Notes: generated from the letters alone by a model not told the origin. A stretch of 64,000 nt of DNA from Clostridia bacterium (GCA_017521565.1 JAFXCE010000001.1:1-64000), one strand, 5' to 3'; positions 8,386-17,994 are shown, counted from the stretch's first letter. Numbers and translations are program-made.

Positions 8386-9490
8386 CGAAATCGCCTTTAA
8401 CATCACCGATAAAAGAATGCCCACTCCTGAAGACAAAGAATTGTATATTGGGCTGGAGCATTTGGATACGCGATGCCTGCGCGTGTCTCGCTGGGGTAGT
8501 GCAGTTGATATCACAGGGCAGAAACTGGTTATGCGTAAAGGCGATGTTCTCTTTGGCAGACGTAATACATACCTACGAAGAGCGGCTATCGCTCCGCACG
8601 ATGGGCTTTTCTCTGCGCATGGTATGATATTTCGTCCGAAAACCAATGTGATAACCGAGGAGTTTTTTCCATACTTCATAGTATCCAATTATTTTATGGA
8701 TGCTGCGATCAGAATCTCTGTCGGATCCCTTTCGCCTACAGTGAATTGGAAGCAGCTAAAAGAACTGGAGTTTGATATCCCAGACATCGACAAGCAACAC
8801 AAATATGCGGAACTCTTTGCTGGAATTGACAGTACAAAGGAAGCATATAAACAGTTGATTTCCGCAACGGACGAGCTTGTCAAATCGCAATTTATCGAGA
8901 TGTTTGGATGCATAGCAAAAGAAGAGTATCGCCCATTGAGCGAAGTCTGTACGCTTATCACTGACGGCACGCACAATCCACCAAAGTTCGTTGATTCCGG
9001 AATTCCTTTCATCCTCGTGTCTAATATCACGGAAAATGTTGTGACCTATGACACTCCAAAGTACATTACCGAGGAAACATACGATATCCTGATGAAACGG
9101 ACACCTATTGAGAAAGGCGATGTTTTGCTATCAACAGTTGGATCTTATGGGCATCCTGCTGTTGTTACTGACGAAAGAAAATTTGCTTTTCAAAGACATG
9201 TGGCCCATTTGAAACCCAATCGCTCGATGATAGATAGCAGATTTCTGCATGCAGCTATCCTTTCTACTGATGTACAGGAACAGATCGAAGTATTAGTTCT
9301 TGGAGTGGCACAAAAAACACTGAATCTTTCGGCTATAAAGCGGATAAGCATACCGCTACCGACGTTCGATCAACAGAAACTGTATATTTCATTCGTAGAA
9401 CAGGCCGACAAATCAAAATTTGAAGCCAAGCAATCCTTGGAATCGCTTGATGTTTTGTATAGGAACATGGAAAAACAGTGTTTTTGCTAA
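8366..9490 (+). CDS. hsdS: Type I restriction-modification specificity subunit HsdS
   Basis: A 374-residue specificity subunit with the usual two target-recognition domains: residues about 1-160 and about 190-355. They are joined by the conserved helical spacer, which ends in KSQFIEMFG. Each domain would read one half of a bipartite DNA site and dock an HsdM. The start chosen (MARYRFDEI, 8366) follows GGAGGAGATCCAA; a start at 8351 lacks such a site. It overlaps the end of hsdM by 20 bases. A 23-bp segment at the spacer (8885-8907) recurs in the silent half-gene downstream, allowing exchange of the second domain. Confidence 0.92.
   Translation: MARYRFDEIAFNITDKRMPTPEDKELYIGLEHLDTRCLRVSRWGSAVDITGQKLVMRKGDVLFGRRNTYLRRAAIAPHDGLFSAHGMIFRPKTNVITEEFFPYFIVSNYFMDAAIRISVGSLSPTVNWKQLKELEFDIPDIDKQHKYAELFAGIDSTKEAYKQLISATDELVKSQFIEMFGCIAKEEYRPLSEVCTLITDGTHNPPKFVDSGIPFILVSNITENVVTYDTPKYITEETYDILMKRTPIEKGDVLLSTVGSYGHPAVVTDERKFAFQRHVAHLKPNRSMIDSRFLHAAILSTDVQEQIEVLVLGVAQKTLNLSAIKRISIPLPTFDQQKLYISFVEQADKSKFEAKQSLESLDVLYRNMEKQCFC
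8885..8907 (+). repeat. 23-bp direct repeat, copy 1 (hsdS spacer)
   Basis: This 23-base segment encodes the SQFIEMFG part of the HsdS central spacer. It recurs without mismatch and in the same orientation at 10539-10561. The pair encloses the second recognition domain and the recombinase gene, a 1654-base unit. Confidence 0.9.
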
Positions 9491-9540
9491 ATCTATCGTA
9501 GAATAACGGTGCAGGAGGTTGGTAAAAGGAGAATTTCCGC

Positions 9541-10512
9541 ATGGATACTTCGATGATCAACCTTATTGAGACACAGATGGCTGTGCACCTTGACCCGAAC
9601 CAGCAGAGAATCCTGCACGACACCCTTGTTCAGTGCTTTGCAGCGCAGGAAATGCAGAGACGTGAAAATGACAATCGGCATCTGGTTTCTGTATTCCTGG
9701 CTGCCAAGCGTGTGGAGGGCTGCTCGGAGAAAACCGTCCGTTACTACGATTCCACTATCCGGAATGTGCTGACTGCTGTGTGCAAGGATATCAAGCAGAT
9801 CACCACAGATGATCTGCGTATGTATCTGGATGATTACCAGAAACGCAGCGGTGCCAGCAAGGTGACGATCGACAATATCCGGCGCATCCTTTCCAGTTTC
9901 TTTTCCTGGCTGGAGGATGAGGATTATATTGTCAAAAGCCCTGTCCGCAGGATTCATAAGGTCAAGACATGCAAAACGGTCAAGGAGACTTATTCCGACG
10001 AAGCGCTTGAACTGATGCGTGACAACAGCGAATGCCTCCGAGATCTGGCGATCATCGATATTCTCGCCTCCACCGGTATGCGCGTGGGAGAATTGGTACG
10101 CCTGAACCGCGCAGATATCGATTTTGAAAACCGGGAATGCATCGTCCTCGGTAAAGGAAACAAGCAGCGCAAGGTCTATTTTGACGCCCGAACGAAAATC
10201 CACCTTCAAAGCTATCTGCGCACCAGATCTGACGATAACGAAGCTCTTTTCGTATCTTTGCAAAAGCCCTTTGACCGGCTGCAGATCAGCGGTGTGGAGA
10301 TCCGCTTGCGTGAGCTGGGCAGAAAACTGGAGATCAACAAGGTACATCCGCATAAATTCCGACGCACATTAGCTACCATGGCCATCGACAAGGGAATGCC
10401 CATCGAACAAGTACAGCAGTTGCTTGGCCACCAGAGCGTAGATACCACGTTGCAGTATGCGATGGTGAATCAGAATAACGTAAAACTGTCGCACAGGCGG
10501 TTTATAGGCTGA
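9541..10512 (+). CDS. Tyrosine recombinase embedded in the hsdS locus
   Basis: A 323-residue XerC/D-like tyrosine recombinase. The N-terminal SAM-like DNA-binding domain (about 50-135) is followed by a catalytic domain. It contains the first Arg in TGMRVGEL (about 181), the Lys region in KGNKQRK, HKFRRT (about 270-275), LGHQSVDTT and a final Tyr near 305, so all catalytic positions appear present. It starts behind AAAGGAGA, 50 bases after hsdS. Recombinases in this position shuffle HsdS domains in phase-variable type I systems. Here the silent domain is in direct rather than inverted orientation, which predicts excision or cassette exchange rather than inversion. Confidence 0.9.
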   Translation: MDTSMINLIETQMAVHLDPNQQRILHDTLVQCFAAQEMQRRENDNRHLVSVFLAAKRVEGCSEKTVRYYDSTIRNVLTAVCKDIKQITTDDLRMYLDDYQKRSGASKVTIDNIRRILSSFFSWLEDEDYIVKSPVRRIHKVKTCKTVKETYSDEALELMRDNSECLRDLAIIDILASTGMRVGELVRLNRADIDFENRECIVLGKGNKQRKVYFDARTKIHLQSYLRTRSDDNEALFVSLQKPFDRLQISGVEIRLRELGRKLEINKVHPHKFRRTLATMAIDKGMPIEQVQQLLGHQSVDTTLQYAMVNQNNVKLSHRRFIG

Positions 10513-10517
10513 TCAGT

Positions 10518-11144
10518 TTGCAGCCCCTCAAACAGGAGTCGCAATTTATCGAGATGTTTGGTGATCCTGAAACTAATCCTATGGGTTGGCCGATGATTCA
10601 TATGTCAGATATTATAACCAACTCAAATAACGGTATTACAAGACGAGGCAATGATCCCGATGGACAAATCGTTTTGAGAATTGCAGAACTACAAGATGGA
10701 TATATAGATTATTCAGCTGTAAATCGTATTGCAACCACAGCAAAAGAGCAAAAGTGTCTGCTGATTGATAATGATCTATTATTTGTACGTGTCAATGGAA
10801 ATCCTGATTATGTGGCACGTTCGGCTGTATTTAAGGAAATAGCTGAGCCCGTATACCATAATGATCATATCATCCGTATGCATATTGAGGAACAGAAAGC
10901 AGATGTACGGTTTGTTCGCGCGTATACTGTTTCCGACTATGGACGTAATCAGATACAAGAAAATGTAAAGACATCAGCAGGACAGTACTCTATAAGTCAA
11001 GATGGCATTAGCGGCATATTGATGTATTTACCTCCAATAGCTCTACAAGAACAATATGTACAGTTGATCCATCAAGCCGATAAATCAAAATTTGTCGCTC
11101 ACCAAGCAACCTTATCTACCGATTCCATGATAAAATGGTGCTAG
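10518..11144 (+). pseudogene. Silent HsdS half-gene (alternative second recognition domain)
   Basis: A 208-codon frame encoding the spacer (ESQFIEMFGDPE) plus one target-recognition domain and the closing helix (QADKSKF). It matches the second half of a normal HsdS but has a different domain sequence. It lacks the first recognition domain. The only start is a TTG at 10518 without a good ribosome site, six bases after the recombinase stop. It therefore looks like a storage cassette: joining it to the front half of hsdS through the shared 23-bp repeat would make a complete new specificity subunit. Expression as a free half-HsdS that dimerises cannot be excluded. Confidence 0.82.
10539..10561 (+). 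repeat. 23-bp direct repeat, copy 2 (silent hsdS half-gene)
   Basis: Identical to 8885-8907 and in the same orientation, at the equivalent spacer codons of the silent half-gene. A shorter similar stretch, encoding QADKSKF, also recurs at the 3' ends of both genes (near 9400 and 11080). This gives a second potential crossover zone. Confidence 0.9.
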
Positions 11145-11168
11145 AAACCAATGACGGAGGTTATACAT

Positions 11169-14081
11169 ATGCCCACCAATTTCAGTGAACAACATGTTGA
11201 AAACATGGTCATCGATGCGATCAAGAGTAATGGATGGACGTATATTCCCGCCGGAGAGCTGCCTCGGTCAGATTTAGATGTGCTGGTGGAATCTTACCTC
11301 CGCGACGCGCTGATCCGTCTGAATCCGTGTATTGCAGAAACGCCGTCCCATGCGGATACGGTCATCTATAAGCTGCGCGCGCTCATTTCTACCGTGCGCC
11401 CGCATGATCTTGTTACGCAGAATGAGCGTTTCAAGAAGCTGGTATTCGAGGAGAACAGTTTCCCCTTTGATAAGGATGGACGTTCGATCAGCATCCGTTT
11501 CTTTGATTATGACGATCCATCCAACAACCATTTCGTTGTAACCAATCAGTGGGTCTATCCGCAGGCCAATGGCGGCAAGCGCCTGGATATTGTTCTGCTG
11601 ATCAATGGATTCCCTGTCGGCATCGGCGAAATGAAAACACCTGTTCGCCCGGCTATCAGCTGGATGGATGGTGCTGGTGATATCCTGAATTATGAAAAAT
11701 CCATTCCGCAGATGTTCGTCACCAATATCTTCAACTTCGCCACGGAGGGCAAGCGCTTCCGTTATGGCTCTATTGGTGCGCCCGTAACGCTGTGGGGACC
11801 TTGGTATGCGGATATCCCGCATGAAGAAGGAGACCTGTCGAAAGTACAGGCAAGCGTTGTTTCCATGACGCGCAAAGAGGTCATTCTGGACCTGTTCCGC
11901 TATTTCACGCTTTTCTCCACCGATAAGCGCAACCGTAAAATCAAGATCGTCTGCCGCTATCAGCAGTACGAGGGCGCGAATCTGATCGTCAACCGCGTGA
12001 AAGCCGGTTATCCGAAAAAGGGCCTTATCTGGCATTTCCAGGGCAGCGGCAAGTCCCTGCTGATGGTTTTCGCCGCGCAGAAGCTGCGCATGATGAAGGA
12101 ACTCTTCGCTCCCACGGTTATTATTGTCAATGACCGTATTGATCTAGCCGGGCAGATATTTGGCACCTTCTCCATGGCTGATGTGCCGAACCTCGTTCCC
12201 GCAGAAACCAATGATGAGCTGATCCGCCTGCTGAAAGCAGATACCCGAAAGGTCATTATCACTAAGATTTTTGAATTTGCCCGCGTGGAGGAGCCTCTGA
12301 ATCTGCGCGACAACATCATCGTTATGGTCGACGAAGCGCACCGCACGCAGGAAGGCAACCTTGGCGCAAAGATGCGTCTGGCGCTGCCGAGGGCATTCTT
12401 CTTCGGCCTGACCGGCACGCCGATCAACCGATTGGACAAGAATACCTTCGCTACTTTCGGAGCAACAGAAGACCGCACCGGCTATATGAGCCGCTATTCC
12501 TTTGCTGATTCCGTCAGCGACCGCGCCACGCTGCCGCTGCATTTTGAACCGGTTCCGGTTAAGCTGAAAGTCGATCAGACTGCCATTGACGAAGCTTTCA
12601 AGCAGATGGCAGATGAAGTGGGCCTTACCGACGATGAACGCTCCAAAGTGGCGCAGCGCGTACGCATGGCTGCGATTATGAAGGATCCCGAGCGCATTCG
12701 TGCTGTCTGCGAGCATATCGCCGAGCATTTCATGACGAAGATCAACCCGAATGGCTTCAAGGCACAGGTTGTCTGCTATGACCGCGAATGCTGCGTGCTC
12801 TATAAGAAAGAGCTGGATAAACTTCTCGGCGAAACGGCATCCACCATCGTTATGGATACGAATAATGATAAGGCTGATGAGTACAAGAAATGGCGTCGTA
12901 CCCGCGATGAAGAAGCCAAGGTGCTGGACGATTTCCGTGATCCCGCCAATCCGCTACAGATTGTGATTGTCACCAGCAAACTGCTCACCGGTTTTGATGC
13001 CCCGATCCTGCAGGCGATGTATCTGGATAAGCCCATGAAGGACCATACGCTGCTGCAGGCCATTTGCCGTACCAACCGCGTGTATGGACAGGACAAAACA
13101 TACGGTCTGATCGTGGACTATGTAGGCATCTTTGATGATGTAGCTAAAGCGCTCGCCTTTGATGCCGACGCCGTTGAGAAGATCATTACCAACATCGATA
13201 GTGTGAAATCCAAGGTGCCGGAGCTCGTTGCGGGCTGCCTGCGCTTCTTCCCCGGTGTGGACCGTACCAGTGATGACTGGGAAGCGCTGGTTGCTGCGCA
13301 GGATTGCATTCCTACGGATAAAGACCGCGATGAATTCGGTGCACAGTATCGTGTACTGAACCGTATATGGAATGCGCTGTCCCCGGATGATTGCCTGACA
13401 CCCTTCAAGGCTGACTATCGCTGGCTTTCCAAGGTGTATGATTCCGTGCGCCCCGTGGATGAGCGAGGCAAGCTCATTTGGGCTGCGCTGGGCTCCAAAA
13501 CCCTCCAGCTCGTTCATGAGAATATCTCCGTTGAGGAAGTTGTCAAGGACGAAGAAGTCCTTGAAATGGATGCAGCGATTATCGAGCAGTTCATCGCAAG
13601 CAATACCACGCAGGACAAGCACCGTCGCAAGGTGGAACTAGACCTTGCTGCCATTATCCGAAAGCATCCAAATGATCCGCGATTCATTGCGCTTGGTGAG
13701 CGCATGGAAAAACTGCGTGAAGAACATGAAGCTGGCCTTTTGACCAGTATGGAATTCCTGAAAGCGCTGCTCGAATTGGCCAAGGATGCTGCCCGCATGG
13801 AGCGCGAAGTGGTTCCGGAAGATGAAATCGATAAGGCCAAAGCCATGCTGACCAAGCTTTTCCAGACGGTACGCACCTCTGCAACACCGGTCATCGTCGA
13901 ACGCATCGTCAACGATATCGACGGTATTGTCAGAATTGTACGCTTCCCCGGCTGGCAGGATACGTCTACAGGCAGAAAAGAAGTCAGCAAAAACCTGCGC
14001 GACGTGATTATGCGCAGATACCACATCAAGGATCAGGAAGTCTTTGCCAAAGCCTATGGCTATGTGGAACAATACTATTGA
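11169..14081 (+). CDS. hsdR: Type I restriction endonuclease/translocase subunit HsdR
   Basis: A 970-residue motor-nuclease subunit. Near residues 140-156 it has a PD-(D/E)xK-type nuclease core (KRLDIVLLINGFPVG, then GEMK). An SF2 helicase follows with Walker A QGSGKS (about 295), the DEAH box VDEAHR, and later motifs such as LTGFDAP and QAICRTNR. The C-terminal part is the helical HsdM-contact region. The start at 11169 (MPTNFSEQ) follows GGAGGTTATACAT; a frame extension to 11151 has no better site. It would cut unmethylated DNA after translocation when bound to the two HsdM chains and HsdS. The length is normal and no damage is seen. Confidence 0.95.
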   Translation: MPTNFSEQHVENMVIDAIKSNGWTYIPAGELPRSDLDVLVESYLRDALIRLNPCIAETPSHADTVIYKLRALISTVRPHDLVTQNERFKKLVFEENSFPFDKDGRSISIRFFDYDDPSNNHFVVTNQWVYPQANGGKRLDIVLLINGFPVGIGEMKTPVRPAISWMDGAGDILNYEKSIPQMFVTNIFNFATEGKRFRYGSIGAPVTLWGPWYADIPHEEGDLSKVQASVVSMTRKEVILDLFRYFTLFSTDKRNRKIKIVCRYQQYEGANLIVNRVKAGYPKKGLIWHFQGSGKSLLMVFAAQKLRMMKELFAPTVIIVNDRIDLAGQIFGTFSMADVPNLVPAETNDELIRLLKADTRKVIITKIFEFARVEEPLNLRDNIIVMVDEAHRTQEGNLGAKMRLALPRAFFFGLTGTPINRLDKNTFATFGATEDRTGYMSRYSFADSVSDRATLPLHFEPVPVKLKVDQTAIDEAFKQMADEVGLTDDERSKVAQRVRMAAIMKDPERIRAVCEHIAEHFMTKINPNGFKAQVVCYDRECCVLYKKELDKLLGETASTIVMDTNNDKADEYKKWRRTRDEEAKVLDDFRDPANPLQIVIVTSKLLTGFDAPILQAMYLDKPMKDHTLLQAICRTNRVYGQDKTYGLIVDYVGIFDDVAKALAFDADAVEKIITNIDSVKSKVPELVAGCLRFFPGVDRTSDDWEALVAAQDCIPTDKDRDEFGAQYRVLNRIWNALSPDDCLTPFKADYRWLSKVYDSVRPVDERGKLIWAALGSKTLQLVHENISVEEVVKDEEVLEMDAAIIEQFIASNTTQDKHRRKVELDLAAIIRKHPNDPRFIALGERMEKLREEHEAGLLTSMEFLKALLELAKDAARMEREVVPEDEIDKAKAMLTKLFQTVRTSATPVIVERIVNDIDGIVRIVRFPGWQDTSTGRKEVSKNLRDVIMRRYHIKDQEVFAKAYGYVEQYY

Positions 14082-14114
14082 TTTTTGTCGATCCTGAAAT
14101 CCGGAGGAATGCAT

Positions 14115-16328
14115 ATGTTCAATCGAGATATTTTTAGCGCTGCTCTTGCGGCATACAAGCGCGACTTTGGTATGTTTCAGTGGAAAAATGAACAGTTCAA
14201 ATGGAAAGCGGTAAAGAGTTTTCAGGACAACTGGGATATTCATGCCGATGATCTGCCAGCAATGCTTAAGAGATCCTTTGAGAATACTTATGGCCTTTTG
14301 GCCTCCATGAGTAATTTCCCTAAGCAGATGATTATCCAATTTGCAGGTGCGGCGCCGGAGACTGTTCGCGCGGCATTCATTTATCTTTTTGATGAAAGTA
14401 AAGATATTATTGATCGTATTAAGCATTTCAAAGATCAGGCGGATATGCTTCTTGCCGAATATGGAAATGGTGCGAAGCAGCATTTCCAAAACGAAAATTC
14501 TATCAGCACGTACCTGTGGCTGCGTTACCCGGACAGGTACTATATTTATAAATACAGTGAAGTACGTTCGGTTTCTAAGCTGCTTTGCAGTGACTATGCT
14601 TTTAAGAAAGGCTACTATACAGCCAATCTGCGCAACAGCATCAACTTCTATGATGAGATCTGTGCTGAATTACAGCAAGATGGCGAATTGCGCAGCATGC
14701 TGGATAAGCATCTGACGGATAGTTGCTATCCGGATCCGCAGCTTCGGACAATGACAATCGATGTTGGTTTCTACATCAGCCGGTACTACTCTGAGCAAGC
14801 AGAAAAAACGACATATCTGAGTGAAATTCTCGAATCGCTGAAAGTTCTTGGCGGAAAAGGCCACCTGAATGACATTTGCGCCAAAATCAAAGAACGTGGA
14901 AAGCTGCCGAGCATCCATACGAATCCCAACTGGGAACAGGCTGTACGAGCAACAATTTATACGCATTGCTCTGAAAACGAGTCGTACAAAGAAGGCAATC
15001 CAGATCTTTTCTACCCCGTAGAAGGGCTTGGTCAAGGAATCTGGGGGCTGCGTGAAATTGATACTCCTCCTAAGGGACGCAACGGTTTCAATCCAGGTTT
15101 ATCTTCAGAAGAGTGGCTCGCATTGATCAACGATACGGAAGTTTTCAATCAGGACAGCTTGATCATCATGCGCCGTATGTTGGATATTGGCGGCGAAGCC
15201 ACCTGTATCCAACTGGCTGAAAAATATGGCGACAGCTGGAACTATTATAATCGCGGTTCTTCTGCGCTTGCCCAGCGTGTAGCTAAAAAGGCAAATTGCC
15301 CGGTTGAGAATCCGGAAGATCCGAATTCACGTTGGTGGCCAATCCTGTACATCGGGCGCGTTGCCACCTCTGATGAACGCGGTTCCTTTGTCTGGAAGCT
15401 GCGTGATGAACTGAAATTTGCACTGGAGAAGGTGGATCTGTCGATGTATCCCCTGTATTCTAAAGCAAACGAACTGGAAGCATACGACCGAACCAAGTTC
15501 CTGCAGCAGGTATACATAAGCGGTGAAAGTTTTGATACGCTTTGCGCATTGCTGCGTCATAAGAAGAATGTCATTTTGCAAGGCGCACCGGGCGTTGGAA
15601 AGACGTACGCTGCCAAGCGCCTGGCCTATGCCATGATGGGCGTGAAGGACGAAAGCCGCATTGAATTCGTTCAGTTTCATCAGAATTACTCCTATGAGGA
15701 CTTTATCATGGGCTATAAGCCTACTGAAAAGGGCTTTGAGCTGACGGATGGCATTTTTTATGAATTCTGCAGCCGTGCTTCCGAGGATAAAGGCCGTGAT
15801 TATTTCTTCATTATCGACGAAATCAATCGCGGCAATATGAGCAAAATCTTCGGTGAACTGCTCATGCTTATCGAGAAAGAGTACCGCAACACATCCGCTA
15901 CGCTGGCATACTCCAAGAAAAAGTTCTCCGTACCGGACAACGTCTATATCATCGGCATGATGAATACAGCCGACCGCAGCCTTGCCATGATCGACTATGC
16001 CCTCCGCCGTCGTTTCAGCTTCTTTGAGATGGCTCCGGCGTTCGATACCGAGGGTTTTGTTGCATATCAGTCCGGCTTTGGCAATGAGATGTTTGACAGT
16101 CTGATCGACTGCATCAAGGATCTCAACCGCGATATCCGTAAGGATGCATCTCTCGGTAGCGGCTTCTGCATTGGCCACAGCTATTTTTGCAACCAGAAGG
16201 AATGTACCGAGGAATGGATGAAGGCTGTGGTGTATTACGACATCTTGCCCATGCTCCGCGAGTATTGGTTTGATGATTCTGGCAAGGTAGATCGCTGGGA
16301 GAGCAGATTGAGCGGTGTTTTTGAATGA
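14115..16328 (+). CDS. mcrB: McrB-like AAA+ GTPase of a modification-dependent restriction system
   Basis: A 737-residue protein starting behind GGAGGAATGCAT. The first 300 residues are a novel recognition region, including a winged-helix-like segment (EILESLKVLGGKGHLNDI, about 235-300) typical of DNA-binding restriction proteins. The AAA+ domain has Walker A GAPGVGKT (about 491-499), Walker B FFIIDEINRG, and the McrB hallmark MNTADRS (about 614). The family hydrolyses GTP to translocate and activates the McrC nuclease at modified sites. The stop overlaps mcrC by four bases. The N-terminus differs from E. coli McrB, so the recognised modification cannot be predicted. Confidence 0.9.
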   Translation: MFNRDIFSAALAAYKRDFGMFQWKNEQFKWKAVKSFQDNWDIHADDLPAMLKRSFENTYGLLASMSNFPKQMIIQFAGAAPETVRAAFIYLFDESKDIIDRIKHFKDQADMLLAEYGNGAKQHFQNENSISTYLWLRYPDRYYIYKYSEVRSVSKLLCSDYAFKKGYYTANLRNSINFYDEICAELQQDGELRSMLDKHLTDSCYPDPQLRTMTIDVGFYISRYYSEQAEKTTYLSEILESLKVLGGKGHLNDICAKIKERGKLPSIHTNPNWEQAVRATIYTHCSENESYKEGNPDLFYPVEGLGQGIWGLREIDTPPKGRNGFNPGLSSEEWLALINDTEVFNQDSLIIMRRMLDIGGEATCIQLAEKYGDSWNYYNRGSSALAQRVAKKANCPVENPEDPNSRWWPILYIGRVATSDERGSFVWKLRDELKFALEKVDLSMYPLYSKANELEAYDRTKFLQQVYISGESFDTLCALLRHKKNVILQGAPGVGKTYAAKRLAYAMMGVKDESRIEFVQFHQNYSYEDFIMGYKPTEKGFELTDGIFYEFCSRASEDKGRDYFFIIDEINRGNMSKIFGELLMLIEKEYRNTSATLAYSKKKFSVPDNVYIIGMMNTADRSLAMIDYALRRRFSFFEMAPAFDTEGFVAYQSGFGNEMFDSLIDCIKDLNRDIRKDASLGSGFCIGHSYFCNQKECTEEWMKAVVYYDILPMLREYWFDDSGKVDRWESRLSGVFE

Positions 16329-17380
16329 CGAGCGATAAGGGAATTCTGATTCAAAACGTATACCACATGCTGGCATACGCGTTTCAGGTGTTGAAGCAGG
16401 GCAACTACGAAGAAGTTGCTGCAGAGGAATTTGACAAAATACAGGACCTGTTCGCCGCCATTCTTGCGAAGGGCATAACACAGCAGCTAAAGCAGGGACT
16501 CTATCGAGAATATGTTTCCCGACATAATACGCTGCCTGTCCTACGCGGTAAGCTGGATATTTTCGGTACAATCCGCCAGCAGATTCAGCAAAAGAAAGTG
16601 CTGGCCTGTGAATTCGATGAATTGTCGGAAAATAATGTGTTCAATCAGGTTCTGAAAACGACGGCCATCCTGCTGATCCGTGAAAAATCCGTAGCCACTG
16701 CACAAAAACAGGCGTTGAAAAAGGCATTGCTGTTTTTTGACAACGTCGATGTATTAGAACCTTCAGCAATTCGCTGGAATACGCTGAAACTGCAGCGCAG
16801 CAACCGTTCTTACGAAATGCTGCTGAATGTGTGCAAGCTGGTGCTGGAGGGAATGCTCCAAACCACGGAGGACGGCAAGTACAAAATGGCTGCATTTTCA
16901 GATGAACACATGGAACGTTTGTATGAGAAGTTCATTCTCGAATATTACCGCCAGCATCATCCACAACTGAAGGCCTCTGCTGCACAGGTAAAGTGGGATC
17001 TGGATGAGAGCGCAGATCCTGCATCTGTTCGCTTCCTGCCAACCATGCAAACCGACATCATGCTACGGCATGGTGACCGGACGCTGATCATTGATGCAAA
17101 GTATTATGGGCATACCATGCAAATGCATCACGACAGTTACAGCGTACATTCCGGCAATCTCTATCAGGTATTCACTTACGTGAAGAATCAGGAGGCCGCG
17201 CAAGATGGCCCTGTATCTGGCATGCTGCTCTATGCCAAAACCGAGGAGGCTATCGTGCCTGATTTCACGTTTGGCATCACCGGCAACCAGATCAGCGTAA
17301 AAACGCTGGATCTGAACAAGCCGTTTGCTCTGATTGCCAAGCAGCTGGATGATATAGCCAAGTTGCACTTTTGCATATAA
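16325..17380 (+). CDS. mcrC: McrC-like endonuclease subunit
   Basis: A 351-residue partner of McrB. The N-terminal half (about 1-180) is the McrB-binding helical/beta region. The C-terminal half is a PD-(D/E)xK nuclease, with TDIMLRHGDRTLIIDAKYY around residues 240-260 supplying the Asp and the D-x-K pair. It starts in the ATGA overlap with mcrB. It is the last gene of the plus-strand defence block and is followed by a convergent terminator at 17406-17436. Together with mcrB it would restrict DNA carrying foreign base modifications, complementing the type I system that cuts unmodified DNA. Confidence 0.9.
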   Translation: MTSDKGILIQNVYHMLAYAFQVLKQGNYEEVAAEEFDKIQDLFAAILAKGITQQLKQGLYREYVSRHNTLPVLRGKLDIFGTIRQQIQQKKVLACEFDELSENNVFNQVLKTTAILLIREKSVATAQKQALKKALLFFDNVDVLEPSAIRWNTLKLQRSNRSYEMLLNVCKLVLEGMLQTTEDGKYKMAAFSDEHMERLYEKFILEYYRQHHPQLKASAAQVKWDLDESADPASVRFLPTMQTDIMLRHGDRTLIIDAKYYGHTMQMHHDSYSVHSGNLYQVFTYVKNQEAAQDGPVSGMLLYAKTEEAIVPDFTFGITGNQISVKTLDLNKPFALIAKQLDDIAKLHFCI

Positions 17381-17405
17381 TTACAGAAAACACTCGCATA
17401 TATGA

Positions 17406-17436
17406 AAACAGCGTCGACTGCATGCCGACGCTGTTT
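17406..17436. terminator. Bidirectional terminator between mcrC and a small minus-strand gene
   Basis: Perfect 11-base arms (AAACAGCGTCG / CGACGCTGTTT) with a 9-base loop give U-rich 3' ends in both directions. It lies between the convergent mcrC and the 78-residue gene. Confidence 0.8.
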
Positions 17437-17437
17437 A

Positions 17438-17674
17438 TCATTTCTTCTGCGAAGGATAATATCTGCCCAGCAATTCTTCAATTGCGTTTTCTAAATCGGC
17501 ATACGTCATGCCATACAGACATGCCTCTGATTCATTACCCGTCCGATCCTCATCCGGGATCATAATTCCTTTATTCTCCAGCATCTCCTCGATAATATCC
17601 AGTATCCTGATTGCCACGCCGCGATGCTGGCCGATGCTTGCAAGCCATGCATCTTCTGAAAGCGTTTGTTTCAT
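17438..17674 (-). CDS. Hypothetical protein (78 aa)
   Basis: A small acidic protein (MKQTLSEDAWLASIGQ...) with helical propensity and no recognised domain. Its start overlaps the stop of the upstream 107-residue gene by four bases (ATGA), so the two are co-translated. Such pairs occur in Firmicute conjugative elements. Function unknown. Confidence 0.65.
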   Translation of the reverse strand: MKQTLSEDAWLASIGQHRGVAIRILDIIEEMLENKGIMIPDEDRTGNESEACLYGMTYADLENAIEELLGRYYPSQKK

Positions 17675-17994
17675 TGATTGTTACCTCCCAAATCCGCGCC
17701 GGTAAGAATCTGCTTTAGCATCTCCACGTGCTCCGGAAACGCTGCCAGAATGAGGTTTACACCTAACTGGTAGCCCTCTACAAAGTAATCTGCATTAGAA
17801 ACGCTGGCCAGATCGGCAACCGCATCGTCGTACTGCTTGAATAGGGCTTTCTGTTCTTCCGAAAGCATACTCCGCAGTTTTTCCTCCAGATCAACGACAA
17901 TCCCCAGCACCTTGGCCTGTTCGGATTCACGGGAATATGTGCGTTCAAACGCCGCGTAATTGCCATAGTACAAATCCCGAAGTATATCCCGCAT
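17671..17994 (-). CDS. DUF6809-like hypothetical protein (107 aa)
   Basis: A 107-residue helical protein beginning MRDILRDLYYGNY. The pattern of an N-terminal LYYGN motif and a later FVEGYQLGVNL helix fits proteins annotated DUF6809 in clostridia, commonly carried on mobile elements. The start at 17994 has GGAGGTGGCGAT upstream. It is translationally coupled to the 78-residue gene downstream. No catalytic motif is visible; a structural or regulatory role is likely but unknown. Confidence 0.65.
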   Translation of the reverse strand: MRDILRDLYYGNYAAFERTYSRESEQAKVLGIVVDLEEKLRSMLSEEQKALFKQYDDAVADLASVSNADYFVEGYQLGVNLILAAFPEHVEMLKQILTGADLGGNNQ

